Shown: positions 39,462-47,940 of the stretch, piece by piece
Layout: each line of letters opens with the position of its first letter
Position numbering within the stretch: the first letter of the stretch is position 1
Assembly: GCA_903876875.1 (NCBI GenBank)
Contig: CAIRBT010000144.1
Coordinates: 1 to 64,000 of the forward strand
Length of the DNA: 64,000 bases
Reading direction: 5' to 3'
From: an uncultured Geobacteraceae bacterium
Lineage (GTDB): Bacteria > Desulfobacterota > Desulfuromonadia > Geobacterales > Pseudopelobacteraceae
Position numbers and translations under genes: made by a program
The notes under the pieces: model-generated
The model's input: only the letters and a program-made list of their open reading frames with translations
Database searches by the model: none
What the model was told of the DNA's origin: nothing

Positions 39462-39508
39462 GGCATTATCACGCGAAGGCACGAAGGGCGCGCAGAGATC
39501 CAAAAACA
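39462..39508. repeat. Possible degenerate dispersed repeat ('GCGAAGGCACGAAG' type)
   Basis: The stretch CACGCGAAGGCACGAAGG and the following GCGCGCAGAGATCC resemble the 'cgaaggacgcgaag' element that recurs in intergenic DNA of many proteobacteria. Only one copy is visible in this window, so identification is tentative. Confidence 0.35.
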
Positions 39509-39576
39509 CAATTCTTTGTTTGAATACAGAGAAGAAGGACTTTAAATCCCAATTTCCTTGGCATTCTCCCTGTGAA

Positions 39577-40260
39577 TCACCGCTCTCCAAAAATAGCTGT
39601 CCCGACCCGCACCAGGGTTGCACCCTCCTGGATTGCTACTTCAAAATCACCGGACATCCCCATGGACAGTTCGTTCATCGACACACCGGCAATGGCCTCA
39701 GCGGTAACGATGTCTGCCAATTGGCGCAGGGCTGCGAAACAGGGACGAGCCCGCTCCGGTTCGTCGAAAAAGGGGGGCATGGTCATGAGACCGGTGACCC
39801 TCACATGGGGGAGACGGGCGCAGTGATGAAGCAACTGAAGTGCCTCCTCCGTGGTCGTTCCCGATTTGCTTGCCTCTCCGGAAATATTCACCTGAATCAG
39901 GATGTCACACACCCTGTCCAACCTGCCCCATTGACGATCAATTTCTTCTGCCAGAGAGAGGCGGTCCACGGAATGAATCAGGGACACCTCACCGGCGATG
40001 TATTTGACCTTGTTACTCTGGAGGTGGCCGATAACGTGCCACTCCACCGGCTCTGTCACTTCGGTCAATTTGGGTAACAGCTCCTGAATGTAATTTTCCC
40101 CAAAGACTGTCTGACCTGCCTGAAAAGCAGTTAGTACATCGGCTGCCGGGCGGGTTTTCGATACCGCCACCAGACGGATTTCAGCCGGGTCACGGCCTGC
40201 CGTCAGGGCGGCAGCGGTGATACGGTCATGTATGCGGGCAAGATTGTCAGCAATGCTCAT
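39577..40260 (-). CDS. yggS: YggS family pyridoxal-5'-phosphate homeostasis protein
   Basis: The fold is a PLP-bound TIM barrel without known catalytic activity; it buffers free PLP and affects amino-acid homeostasis. The PLP lysine lies in LVAVSKTRPA. FGENYIQELLPK, WHVIGHLQSNK and the C-terminal SMGMSGDFEVAI with VRVGTAIFG are the family motifs. I start at ATG 40260 (227 residues), 7 bp after the maf stop; a start at 40302 would overlap maf. It is the last gene of glcD-type - small membrane - maf - yggS. Confidence 0.94.
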   Translation of the reverse strand: MSIADNLARIHDRITAAALTAGRDPAEIRLVAVSKTRPAADVLTAFQAGQTVFGENYIQELLPKLTEVTEPVEWHVIGHLQSNKVKYIAGEVSLIHSVDRLSLAEEIDRQWGRLDRVCDILIQVNISGEASKSGTTTEEALQLLHHCARLPHVRVTGLMTMPPFFDEPERARPCFAALRQLADIVTAEAIAGVSMNELSMGMSGDFEVAIQEGATLVRVGTAIFGER

Positions 40261-40267
40261 GGCGCGA

Positions 40268-40858
40268 TCACTCCACCCCGCCCATGGCCTGCAGTTCTTC
40301 ATACAGCTCGGTCATGGGCAGGCCGACCACATTGGTGTAAGAGCCGTTAATGGAACGGACGAAATGGAGGGCACCCCCCTGAATGGCATAGGCACCGGCC
40401 TTGTCCATGGGGCAGCCGGTGGCGATGTAGTCCGTAATTTCCCGGTCAGTCAGGGGTTTAAAGGTTACTTCAGTACGGACTGCCCGGGTAGTTAGGCTGC
40501 CGGAGCGGGAGTCCCGCACCGTAAAACCGGTAATAACCTCGTGGCTGCGTCCCGACAGTCGTCTGAGCATGACAAAGGCATCATCTTCGTCCGCCGGTTT
40601 GCCAAGAATGTCACCATCCAGCGTCACAATGGTGTCGGCTCCGACGAAGAACCGTCCTTTATGGGTAGCGGCAACGGCGGCAGACTTTTCACACGATAGA
40701 CGCATAACGTGATCGACCGGCACTTCACCCGGCAGGGCATCTTCACAAATATCCGCCGGTACTACCTCAAAAACAATTCCGGCCAGCTCCATCAATTCAC
40801 TGCGGCGGGGTGAGGCAGAAGCCAGTACTATGGTGTCAGGGCTGTTTTTCATCTTCAC
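40268..40858 (-). CDS. maf: Maf family nucleoside triphosphate pyrophosphatase
   Basis: Maf proteins hydrolyse non-canonical or canonical nucleoside triphosphates (dTTP/UTP in the YhdE group) and delay septation when overproduced. The 196-residue product has the signature LASASPRRSEL at residues 12-22 and VGADTIV and MDKAGAYAIQG further on. It overlaps the upstream membrane-protein gene by 23 bp and is followed at 7 bp by yggS. An alternative Met two codons later is equally acceptable as start. Confidence 0.94.
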   Translation of the reverse strand: MKMKNSPDTIVLASASPRRSELMELAGIVFEVVPADICEDALPGEVPVDHVMRLSCEKSAAVAATHKGRFFVGADTIVTLDGDILGKPADEDDAFVMLRRLSGRSHEVITGFTVRDSRSGSLTTRAVRTEVTFKPLTDREITDYIATGCPMDKAGAYAIQGGALHFVRSINGSYTNVVGLPMTELYEELQAMGGVE

Positions 40859-41147
40859 TCACTTTCCGCGCCGCTTCTTCCCGCTCCCGGCGTCGGGCTT
40901 CGGCCTGTTTCTGCAGGTTATGCTCGGCCTCCATATCCTGCCAGTGCTTTGTCCAGTCGGTCTGGCGGACCTTATGCAGAATAAACACCCCCGGAACAAT
41001 CACACACCCCCAGAAAGTAATTATGCTCTTGTCGTTGACGATGCCGAAGACCAACAATATAATGCCCATCACGAGCAGAAACGCTTCCATGGAAAAAATA
41101 AGCCCAAGCCATGAAACAGTCCCCTTTTCCTTTTGTGTATAGCCCAT
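40836..41147 (-). CDS. Small two-helix membrane protein, unknown function
   Basis: The 103-residue product has two hydrophobic segments (about residues 13-35 and 42-57) and a charged C-terminal tail of about 40 residues rich in Glu, Arg and Lys (QKQAEARRREREEAARK), likely helical and cytoplasmic. No family was recognised. Its start codon overlaps the stop of the GlcD-type oxidase by one base (TAATG) and its end overlaps maf by 23 bp, so it belongs to the same message. Confidence 0.78.
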   Translation of the reverse strand: MGYTQKEKGTVSWLGLIFSMEAFLLVMGIILLVFGIVNDKSIITFWGCVIVPGVFILHKVRQTDWTKHWQDMEAEHNLQKQAEARRREREEAARKVSEDEKQP

Positions 41148-42538
41148 TACGCTTTCTCCTCCCAGGGGAACATCTTGCCTGGATTTAAAATATTATTCGG
41201 GTCAAGGGCCGCCTTGATGGCCTTCATGGCAGCGATCTGATCCGGTGACAGCTCAAGCTCGATGTAGGGAGCCTTGGAAAGACCGACCCCATGCTCACCC
41301 GACATGGTACCGTTCAGGTCGAGGGCGGCCTGGAATACATCGCGAATCGCCTCGTGTGCCTTCTCATCCATACCCGGTATGGCCTTGTCAATCATGACAT
41401 TGACATGGATATTACCATCACCGGCATGACCAAAATTGACGATAGGAATATCGTATTTGGCCTGGATTTTTTCAATGGTCCGGATGATGTCCGGAACCTT
41501 ACTGCGGGGCACCACGATATCTTCATTATATTTGGTCGGATTAATGTCCCGCAGTGACGGCGACACCAGACGGCGCACCCGCCAGAGCTCTTCCGATTCG
41601 GCGGCATTCTTGGCGGCACGGAACTGCACCAGCCCCAGGGGAGTAATCAGGTCATGGATCTGTGCCGCCTGTTTTTCGATGAGATCACGATCGCCATCCA
41701 CCTCTATCAGCAGGACAGCTCTCCCCTCGGGGGGGATGCCCAGATTAAAACGGCGCTCAACGCATTGCAGAGTGGCGTAATCCATGAATTCGAGGGTCGT
41801 CGGAATGATTTTGTTGCCGATGATGGTGGAGACCGCCTTGGCGGCACCGTCAATGGAGTCGAAGATCGTCAGCATGGTCTTTTTGGCATCGGGAAACGGG
41901 AGGATTTTAAAGATGATTTTGGTGATGACCCCCAGGGTTCCCTCGCTGCCGCAGAGCAGGCGGGTCATGTCATAACCGACAACCGCCTTATAGGTTTCAC
42001 CGCCGGTACGGATAATTTGGCCGGTTGGCAGCACCACTTCGAGCCCCATGACAAAGTCACGGGTGACGCCGTACTTAACGCAGCGGGGGCCACCGGCGTT
42101 TTCCGCCACATTCCCCCCCAGGGTTGAGAACTTCAGGGAGGCGGGATCGGGGGGGTAGAAAAAACCGAGTTTTTCCACGGCAATCTGGAACTGTTCGGTT
42201 ACCACACCTGGCTCGACTTCGGCAATGAGGTTTTCGGTATCAATGCGAAGAATACGGTTCATGCGGGTGGTCACCAGTACCACGCCCCCCCCCTTGGGGA
42301 GGGAGCCACCGGTAAAGCCACTGCCGGCTCCCCGGGGAAATACCGGAAAGCCACCGCTGTTGGCCAGCTTGAGGATGGCGGAAACTTCGGACGCATTAGC
42401 AGGATGAATCACCGCATCGGGAAGAAACTCCATCTGGGTGGCATCATACCCGTAACAGATCATATCCAGTTTTGCGGTGGTTATATTTTCCGGTCCGACA
42501 ATGGCGGTCAGCCGGGAGAGTAACTCTGGGGTAAGCAT
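41147..42538 (-). CDS. FAD-binding oxidoreductase, GlcD/D-lactate dehydrogenase type
   Basis: The 463-residue flavoprotein has the PCMH-type FAD domain (FPRGAGSGFTGGSLP near residue 87, STLGGNVAENAGGPR near 138) and a C-terminal FAD-linked oxidase domain with HAGDGNIHVNVM and GTMSGEHGVGLSK. This pattern covers glycolate oxidase GlcD and D-lactate/D-2-hydroxyacid dehydrogenases. No GlcE/GlcF partner is present, so a single-subunit 2-hydroxyacid dehydrogenase is the best reading. It opens a minus-strand operon with the small membrane protein, maf and yggS. Confidence 0.9.
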   Translation of the reverse strand: MLTPELLSRLTAIVGPENITTAKLDMICYGYDATQMEFLPDAVIHPANASEVSAILKLANSGGFPVFPRGAGSGFTGGSLPKGGGVVLVTTRMNRILRIDTENLIAEVEPGVVTEQFQIAVEKLGFFYPPDPASLKFSTLGGNVAENAGGPRCVKYGVTRDFVMGLEVVLPTGQIIRTGGETYKAVVGYDMTRLLCGSEGTLGVITKIIFKILPFPDAKKTMLTIFDSIDGAAKAVSTIIGNKIIPTTLEFMDYATLQCVERRFNLGIPPEGRAVLLIEVDGDRDLIEKQAAQIHDLITPLGLVQFRAAKNAAESEELWRVRRLVSPSLRDINPTKYNEDIVVPRSKVPDIIRTIEKIQAKYDIPIVNFGHAGDGNIHVNVMIDKAIPGMDEKAHEAIRDVFQAALDLNGTMSGEHGVGLSKAPYIELELSPDQIAAMKAIKAALDPNNILNPGKMFPWEEKA

Positions 42539-42572
42539 ATGTGATGTCTCCTTACAAAAATCACCCTCAATC

Positions 42573-42593
42573 CCCCCCTTTGTAAAAGGGGGG
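42573..42593. repeat. Intergenic CCCCCCTTT/AAAGGGGGG palindrome
   Basis: A nine-base perfect stem with loop GTA lies in the 242-bp gap between the divergent GlcD-type and FKBP genes. AATCC runs flank it on the left and GGATT runs on the right, making a larger nested palindrome (about 42569-42605). It resembles the element near 19192. Confidence 0.55.
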
Positions 42594-42709
42594 ATAGGGG
42601 GGGATTTGCAGTTAATGTGCGCTTAAAAATTACGCTGAACAGGCTTTCTTCAATTTACCATTGATACGGCCTGTCAACAAGGGGCTTTTCGCTCCGGTGA
42701 AAATCTCTG

Positions 42710-42738
42710 TTGCCAGTCGCACCGAAACCATCTATTGT
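42710..42738 (+). promoter_or_regulatory. Probable promoter for the FKBP gene
   Basis: TTGCCA (42710-42715) and TATTGT (42733-42738) are separated by 17 bp; the expected transcript start is about 35 bp before ATG 42781. Confidence 0.45.
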
Positions 42739-42780
42739 TACCGCCGATGTAATTACTGTCAAACAGGGAGGTCTCAGTAC

Positions 42781-43203
42781 ATGGTTCGTTTCAGGAGTAT
42801 TGCAGCAGCAGCTATTTTGGCAGCACTATGTGTCATCCCCGCCTTTGGGGCGCAGGAAAAAGCGGTTACCACCGCTTCCGGTCTGAAATATGTCGATACG
42901 GTCGTGGGCAAGGGGGCTTCACCGGTCAAAGGCAAGTCGGTGAAGGTACATTACACCGGCACCCTGGAAAACGGCAAGAAATTCGACAGCTCCGTTGACC
43001 GCAAAGAGCCCTTTTCCTTTGTCATCGGTGTAGGTCAGGTTATTCCGGGATGGGATGAAGGGGTTTTATCCATGAAGGTCGGCGGCAAACGGAAGCTGAT
43101 TATCCCCTCCAAACTGGGGTACGGCACCAGGGGTGCCGGTGGTGTGATCCCACCCAATGCCACCCTGCTCTTTGATGTGGAGCTGCTGGATGTGGCAAAA
43201 TAA
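42781..43203 (+). CDS. Exported FKBP-type peptidyl-prolyl cis-trans isomerase
   Basis: I start it at ATG 42781 behind AGGGAGG; an in-frame start at 42661 would add an implausible leader. The 140-residue product opens with a signal peptide ([18 protein letters not shown], cleavage likely after AFGA), so it acts in the periplasm. The FKBP core has [33 protein letters not shown] and [19 protein letters not shown]. It would speed proline isomerisation during folding of exported proteins. A strong terminator follows at 43226. Confidence 0.95.
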   Translation: MVRFRSIAAAAILAALCVIPAFGAQEKAVTTASGLKYVDTVVGKGASPVKGKSVKVHYTGTLENGKKFDSSVDRKEPFSFVIGVGQVIPGWDEGVLSMKVGGKRKLIIPSKLGYGTRGAGGVIPPNATLLFDVELLDVAK

Positions 43204-43225
43204 CCCTGCTGTGACGTAATGCCGG

Positions 43226-43259
43226 AACGAAACAGCCCGCCACCGCGGGCTGTTTCGTT
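43226..43259 (+). terminator. Strong intrinsic terminator after the FKBP gene
   Basis: A perfect 15-bp stem (AACGAAACAGCCCGC with its complement) and a four-base loop CACC; the descending arm is T-rich. It lies between FKBP and greB and may also act in the opposite direction. Confidence 0.85.
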
Positions 43260-43277
43260 CTCATTTGAGAGGATCTC

Positions 43278-43751
43278 ATGACTAACCTGATCTCGGCCGA
43301 AGGGCTGAAAAAAATGTGTGACGAGTACGACTACCTCTGGAAGGTGGAACGCCCCAAGGTGGTACAAGGGGTTTCCGACGCGGCTGCCGAAGGAGATCGG
43401 TCCGAAAATGCTGAGTATATCTATGGCAAAAAGCGACTGCGGGAGATCGACCGGAAACTGAAACACCTCGGTTCCCGCCTGAAGGTTCTTAAGGTCGCCA
43501 CGGTACCGGCTCACCCGAACCAGGTAACCTTTGGTTGCTGGGTGACCTATGAGGAGGATTCGGGGGAGGAACGGTGCTACCAGTTGGTGGGGCCGGACGA
43601 AATTGATGTCAGTGTGGGGCGCATCAGTATGGATTCACCGGTGGGGCAGGCACTGCTCCATAAAAAAGTTGATGACGAGGTCACCGTCCGCAAGCCGGGG
43701 GGAGAAATTACGCTGTACATCACCGGTATCTCCTCTCTTCGCCCGAAATAA
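43278..43751 (+). CDS. greB: Transcription elongation factor GreB
   Basis: Gre factors enter the RNA polymerase secondary channel and stimulate cleavage of backtracked RNA. The 157-residue product has the N-terminal coiled coil with GDRSENAEYIYGKKRLREIDRK (D and E of the loop tip in GDRSENAEY) and the FKBP-like C-terminal domain with DEIDVSVGRISMDSPVG and ALLHKKVDDEV. The KKRLREID pattern favours GreB over GreA. The preceding FKBP terminator suggests separate transcription. GAGAGGAT precedes ATG 43278. Confidence 0.94.
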   Translation: MTNLISAEGLKKMCDEYDYLWKVERPKVVQGVSDAAAEGDRSENAEYIYGKKRLREIDRKLKHLGSRLKVLKVATVPAHPNQVTFGCWVTYEEDSGEERCYQLVGPDEIDVSVGRISMDSPVGQALLHKKVDDEVTVRKPGGEITLYITGISSLRPK

Positions 43752-43766
43752 CTCCCCCTCTTTCCG

Positions 43767-45032
43767 TCAGTTCTCCGCTCCCTGCCGGTTTCTTAAAGCT
43801 GCCAACTGTTCGCCGCAGGTGGTACAGCCATTGATACCAACCCGCTCCAACAGGGGAGCCACGGCTTCCTCCGGCTCTATCCGGGGATAGAGCCGGTCGC
43901 TCAATTCATGGATCAGCCGCATCGTACGAAAACCGTCAAACCAGTTATGAAATTCCCCCGCCAGCCGTGCCGGATGCCGGTTGTTCCTCCGGAGGTTTTC
44001 CCACGAAGTTGCAAAGCCGGCCTGTTCCAGCACGTCACGGAGTACCGGTGAAATGCCGGTCGCCAGAGCCAGCAGTTCCGTGGCATCGGCTCCGCCGTGG
44101 CGTGCCATTTCGGCCAGCCACTGCCCCACCACTGAAAAGACCACCGGCTGGTAAAACAACACCCGCTGCTTCCCCTGGATCAGCATATCCCCCACGGAAC
44201 GCCCGGTGCCGAATGGCACCCGTTCCGAAGCGCGGGGGGAGGGATGAACCACGGTGCCGCTCAGGGCTGTCACCCCGGATGTTTTATGTAGCTGCTGCAA
44301 AAAATAGAAATCTTCACCGGCAAGGCGACGGTTCATCCCCCCGGCGGCCACATAGGCCGAAGCCCGGCAGGCCATGGCACTCCCTACACTGTGAAAGGCA
44401 TAGGGGGAACCGGCCAGCTCCAGACCGAGGATATAGCTGCGCAGAAACAGTTCATAGCGGTCGATGGCCTGCTGACCGGCCGGATCGGCGGCCGCTCTGT
44501 GCCGATAGGGGATGCTGCACCCTCCGGCGGTTGTGGTGGCAAAATGGTGAGAGAGTGCCGGAAGATAGTCCGGCTGCACGATGGTATCGGCGTCAAGGCA
44601 GATCAAGAGCGGGTCGCTCCGGTAATCAAGAGAGGTGAGCGCCAGATCCATGCCAATTTTTCGTGCCAGACCAACCCCCTGCTTCAGGGGAAGCTTCCGC
44701 CCCGGCGAGGCGGCATCGACCCAGCAGAGGTTGGTAAGCCCCAGTTGCTCCTTCCAGTGGGGAAGCTGTTCCAAGGTAGTCTGGTTATCGGCGGTTTCGC
44801 TCTCCGCTACGTCAGACCGCTGATTGACCACGACCAGAATAAGGGTTCGCTCCAACAGGTGGGGTGGGTTACGGGAGAGGGATTGCAGCGTCAGTGGCAG
44901 ATCAACAGCTTCGGCCCGTGACGGGATGACGATGGCAGCATCGTAACGCCCCTCTGGCACCATGTCCAGCTGCCAGGGGGGATTGGTTCCCCGTTTTTGG
45001 AGATAGGAGGCGAAGGGAGCAGGAATCGGCAT
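43767..45032 (-). CDS. GT2-like glycosyltransferase
   Basis: About 421 residues from ATG 45032, 10 bp after the ubiX stop; ATG 45074 within ubiX is an alternative. The GT-A fold begins with YDAAIVIPSRAEA and has LLICLDADTIVQPDYL (D-x-D metal motif) and AGEDFYFLQQLHK near the acceptor site. There are no clear membrane segments. The last 25 residues contain a CTTC pair of unknown meaning. It is the final gene of the run glgA - ubiD - ubiA - ubiX, and its substrate cannot be inferred from these neighbours. Confidence 0.82.
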   Translation of the reverse strand: MPIPAPFASYLQKRGTNPPWQLDMVPEGRYDAAIVIPSRAEAVDLPLTLQSLSRNPPHLLERTLILVVVNQRSDVAESETADNQTTLEQLPHWKEQLGLTNLCWVDAASPGRKLPLKQGVGLARKIGMDLALTSLDYRSDPLLICLDADTIVQPDYLPALSHHFATTTAGGCSIPYRHRAAADPAGQQAIDRYELFLRSYILGLELAGSPYAFHSVGSAMACRASAYVAAGGMNRRLAGEDFYFLQQLHKTSGVTALSGTVVHPSPRASERVPFGTGRSVGDMLIQGKQRVLFYQPVVFSVVGQWLAEMARHGGADATELLALATGISPVLRDVLEQAGFATSWENLRRNNRHPARLAGEFHNWFDGFRTMRLIHELSDRLYPRIEPEEAVAPLLERVGINGCTTCGEQLAALRNRQGAEN

Positions 45033-45042
45033 CGAGGCGAGC

Positions 45043-45648
45043 CTAGCGGCTTCCCCACCGTTTATACAGGTCATTATCCATCCCCAGCTGATCGAGAATC
45101 TTCCCCACCACAAAATCAACCAGATCCAGAATGGTGTCCGGCTGACTGTAAAAGGCCGGCATGGCCGGTATGATGCGGGCACCGGAGCGGGAGAGTTTCA
45201 GCATGTTTTCCAGATGGATATCGGAGAGGGGGGTTTCCCGGGGGACCAGCAGTAACGGTCGTCGCTCCTTGAGCATCACATCGGCACAGCGTTCGATGAG
45301 GTTGCCGGAGACACCGACGGCAATCCGCGCCAGGGTTCCCATGCTGCAGGGCACCACCACCATGGCATCCGGTGCCGAAGAGCCGCTGGCAACGGGACAG
45401 AACAGATCATCGGGATGTACCAGCGTGATGCCGGATGTTATTTCCAGATGTTCCCGGAGCCGTCCCCCCGCCTTTTCCAGATCGCCCGACAGGTCAAGGC
45501 CGGTCTCTTCCCGGCAGACCGCCGTGCCGCTGCAACTGGCACAGAAAGTGACCTGCACCGAATTCAAAACCAGTTGTTCCGCCAGCCGGAGCCCGTACAG
45601 GGAGCCGGAGGCACCGGTCAGTGCAATGAATACATGTTGTGGAATCAT
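45043..45648 (-). CDS. ubiX: UbiX-type flavin prenyltransferase
   Basis: UbiX joins a dimethylallyl unit to FMN, producing the prenylated flavin cofactor that UbiD needs. The 201-residue product has the N-terminal ALTGASGSLYGLRLAEQL motif and VVVPCSMGTLARIAVGVSGNLIERCADV, the FMN- and phosphate-binding segments. Since this lineage is expected to make menaquinone, the pair probably matches the futalosine-route proteins MqnM/MqnL. It lies 4 bp after ubiA. Confidence 0.94.
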   Translation of the reverse strand: MIPQHVFIALTGASGSLYGLRLAEQLVLNSVQVTFCASCSGTAVCREETGLDLSGDLEKAGGRLREHLEITSGITLVHPDDLFCPVASGSSAPDAMVVVPCSMGTLARIAVGVSGNLIERCADVMLKERRPLLLVPRETPLSDIHLENMLKLSRSGARIIPAMPAFYSQPDTILDLVDFVVGKILDQLGMDNDLYKRWGSR

Positions 45649-45652
45649 GGCG

Positions 45653-46516
45653 TTACCTCGTCAGTACATCGGCGGCCGTAAAGAGTACAATGGCCACGCT
45701 GATATAGCCGTTCATGTTAAAAAATGCCGCATTCAGCTTGGTCAGGTCACCGTTTCTCAACAGCCAGTGTTCATAGAGCAGCATGGCGATGGTGACGATA
45801 ATACCGGCCAGAAAGAACGGCCCAAGCTGCATCAGATTAAAGAGCGAAAACAGCAGCCCGACCATAATAACATGGAAAATGCGTGCTGCCCGGAGGGAGC
45901 CGTTCACCCCCAGCAATACCGGAATGGAGTGGAGCCCGGCCTTCCGGTCAAACTCCAGATCCTGCAGGGCGTAGAGAATATCGAAGCCGGCCACCCAGAA
46001 CAGCACCACCCCCCCTAAAAGGAGGGCGGGACCTTCGATAGCTCCTTTGATCGCCACCCAGGCACCGATGGGGGCGGCCGCCAGGCAGATGCCGAGCACC
46101 ACATGGGCCAGTGAGGTGAAGCGTTTGCAGTAGGAGTAGAGCAGCAGAAAAAAGAGTGCCACCGGTGACAGATAAAGACAGAGGGGCCCCAGCATGTGAG
46201 CAGAAAATAGCATCAGGAGCGAAGAGACAATGATAAAACAGAGGGTTAGCCCCTTGCCGAGCAGTCCGGCCGGCAGTGCCCGGGTTACGGTGCGGGGGTT
46301 CCTGGCATCAATGTCGGCATCAATGAGCCGGTTCATGGCCATTGCCGCGGTACGGGCACCGACCATGGCCAGTATGATCCAGGCCGTCTGGTGGAGGGAG
46401 GGGAGTCCTCCGGCGGCCAGCAAGGCACCGGTCAGGGCGAAGGGGAGCGCAAAGATGGTATGGGCAAACTTGATCATCTCCAAAAAGATGCCAATTTTTT
46501 TCATGAGGTCGGTCAC
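45653..46516 (-). CDS. ubiA: UbiA-family prenyltransferase
   Basis: This inner-membrane enzyme attaches a polyprenyl chain to an aromatic acid. The first aspartate-rich motif NRLIDADIDARNPRT lies near residue 67 and the second region LEFDRKAGLHSIPV (D...E) near 185, among about nine membrane segments. The start is taken as GTG 46516, overlapping the ubiD stop by four bases, with AAGGAG 11 bp upstream; ATG 46504 is the alternative. In a menaquinone-only bacterium it would be MqnP, acting on 1,4-dihydroxy-6-naphthoate. Confidence 0.9.
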   Translation of the reverse strand: MTDLMKKIGIFLEMIKFAHTIFALPFALTGALLAAGGLPSLHQTAWIILAMVGARTAAMAMNRLIDADIDARNPRTVTRALPAGLLGKGLTLCFIIVSSLLMLFSAHMLGPLCLYLSPVALFFLLLYSYCKRFTSLAHVVLGICLAAAPIGAWVAIKGAIEGPALLLGGVVLFWVAGFDILYALQDLEFDRKAGLHSIPVLLGVNGSLRAARIFHVIMVGLLFSLFNLMQLGPFFLAGIIVTIAMLLYEHWLLRNGDLTKLNAAFFNMNGYISVAIVLFTAADVLTR

Positions 46517-47931
46517 GGTATGCGGTACTCCTTCCAGCGACTGGTGAGATGGGAGGCCATGTCATCGCCCCTGCCCGGTTTCGTGCGGGGGTGTCGGCAG
46601 CCGGTGCCATCGACGGCCAGCCGTCCGGTCTTCGGGTCTCTGAACATATCATGGGTAAGATCGGTCAGATTGATGGTTCTCCAGGCGGCATGCTGCGGTG
46701 TGGCCGGTCCAGTTCCGGCATCAATAAACACCAAAATCCGGGCAGCGGCAAACCAGGGGAGACGCCACAACTCTCCGGCACAGTTCCGTACCATGGCGGG
46801 GCCCGGTTTTTCAAGGGAAATGATGGCACTCTGGTGGAAAACCCATTCGGGGGGGAAGTGGATATCGACAATATCCGGCAGCAGCTTGCGCAGAAAGGCC
46901 AGCAGCAGCCGTTCCCACACCTGTGCCATCCAGCAGTCCTCCATGGGAGGGGGGCCAACGATGGTGGCCGGAACAATCGCTCCGGGACGGTGGTCAATGG
47001 CGGTTACTTCCAGAAGCGGTGCCGGTGCGGCGGCCGAATAGGAGCCGGTGTGGTTGCCGAAGGGGCCTTCAGTGACCAGAACCGCCGGATCCACATAGCC
47101 TTCTATGACGAGCTCGGCACCACGGGGCACCCGCAGTGGCACTGTGCGGCATGGAACGGTGGTGAGGGGGGCTCCCCCCAGAAAACCGGCAAAGGTCAAT
47201 TCATCAAGGGCTCCGGGGAGGGGAAGCAGGGCACAGAATAGTGCTGCCGGTGCCCCCCCCAGTACGATGGCAACCGGCATCTTTGTCCCCGCCTGGCGGT
47301 ACTGTTCGGCATGTCGTGCCCCCCCGCTGCCCGGTTTCCATTGAATGGCGGCGGAACGGCACCCCCGAAGTTGAACCCGGTACATGCCACAGTTGGCGGT
47401 TCCCCCTTCGGGATCAACCGTGTACACCTGGGGGAGGGTCAGATAGCGGGGGAACCCCTCGCTGCTGCCATCCTCCTGCCAGTTTTGGAGGAACGGGATA
47501 CGGGTCAAATCGGGGGGCATCATCTGCTGTAAATCAGCATCCGGTTCGTTGCAGGTGTGGGGAGTAAAACGTTTAAACTCAAACAGTTGTTCCAAGCCCG
47601 GGTCAAGGGAGCCGAAGTCGCCGACCGGAAGCAAATCGAGCAGGTGCCCCAGTCGCCTGGTCAATTCGTCAAGAGCAGTAATGCCCAAGGCACGGCAGAG
47701 CCTGCCGGTTGAGCCGAACAGATTGGTCGCCACCCGGAAATGGGCTCCGGCGGGTTGCTCAAAGAGGAGAGCCGTGCCACCACCGGGACGTTTGCAGACA
47801 TAATCCGTAATGGCGGCGATTTCCAGGAGCGGATCCACAACGGCGTGAACCCGGCAGAGCTCACCGGCAGCATCGAGGTGGGCAATAAAGGCGGAAAGAT
47901 CCTCCGTCGTTTGAAGGTGCCGGTTCACCAT
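46513..47931 (-). CDS. ubiD: UbiD-family decarboxylase
   Basis: The 472-residue protein belongs to the UbiD family, decarboxylating prenylated aromatic acids with prenyl-FMN. FPRYLTLPQVYT, CGMYRVQLRG, and VTEGPFGNHTGSYS (Glu of the catalytic E-R-E set) are visible. It follows glgA by 9 bp and overlaps ubiA, giving a ubiD-ubiA-ubiX cassette in translation order. As with its partners, the menaquinone (MqnL) role is the likely one but is inferred. Confidence 0.93.
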   Translation of the reverse strand: MVNRHLQTTEDLSAFIAHLDAAGELCRVHAVVDPLLEIAAITDYVCKRPGGGTALLFEQPAGAHFRVATNLFGSTGRLCRALGITALDELTRRLGHLLDLLPVGDFGSLDPGLEQLFEFKRFTPHTCNEPDADLQQMMPPDLTRIPFLQNWQEDGSSEGFPRYLTLPQVYTVDPEGGTANCGMYRVQLRGCRSAAIQWKPGSGGARHAEQYRQAGTKMPVAIVLGGAPAALFCALLPLPGALDELTFAGFLGGAPLTTVPCRTVPLRVPRGAELVIEGYVDPAVLVTEGPFGNHTGSYSAAAPAPLLEVTAIDHRPGAIVPATIVGPPPMEDCWMAQVWERLLLAFLRKLLPDIVDIHFPPEWVFHQSAIISLEKPGPAMVRNCAGELWRLPWFAAARILVFIDAGTGPATPQHAAWRTINLTDLTHDMFRDPKTGRLAVDGTGCRHPRTKPGRGDDMASHLTSRWKEYRIP

Positions 47932-47940
47932 GGCAGCGGC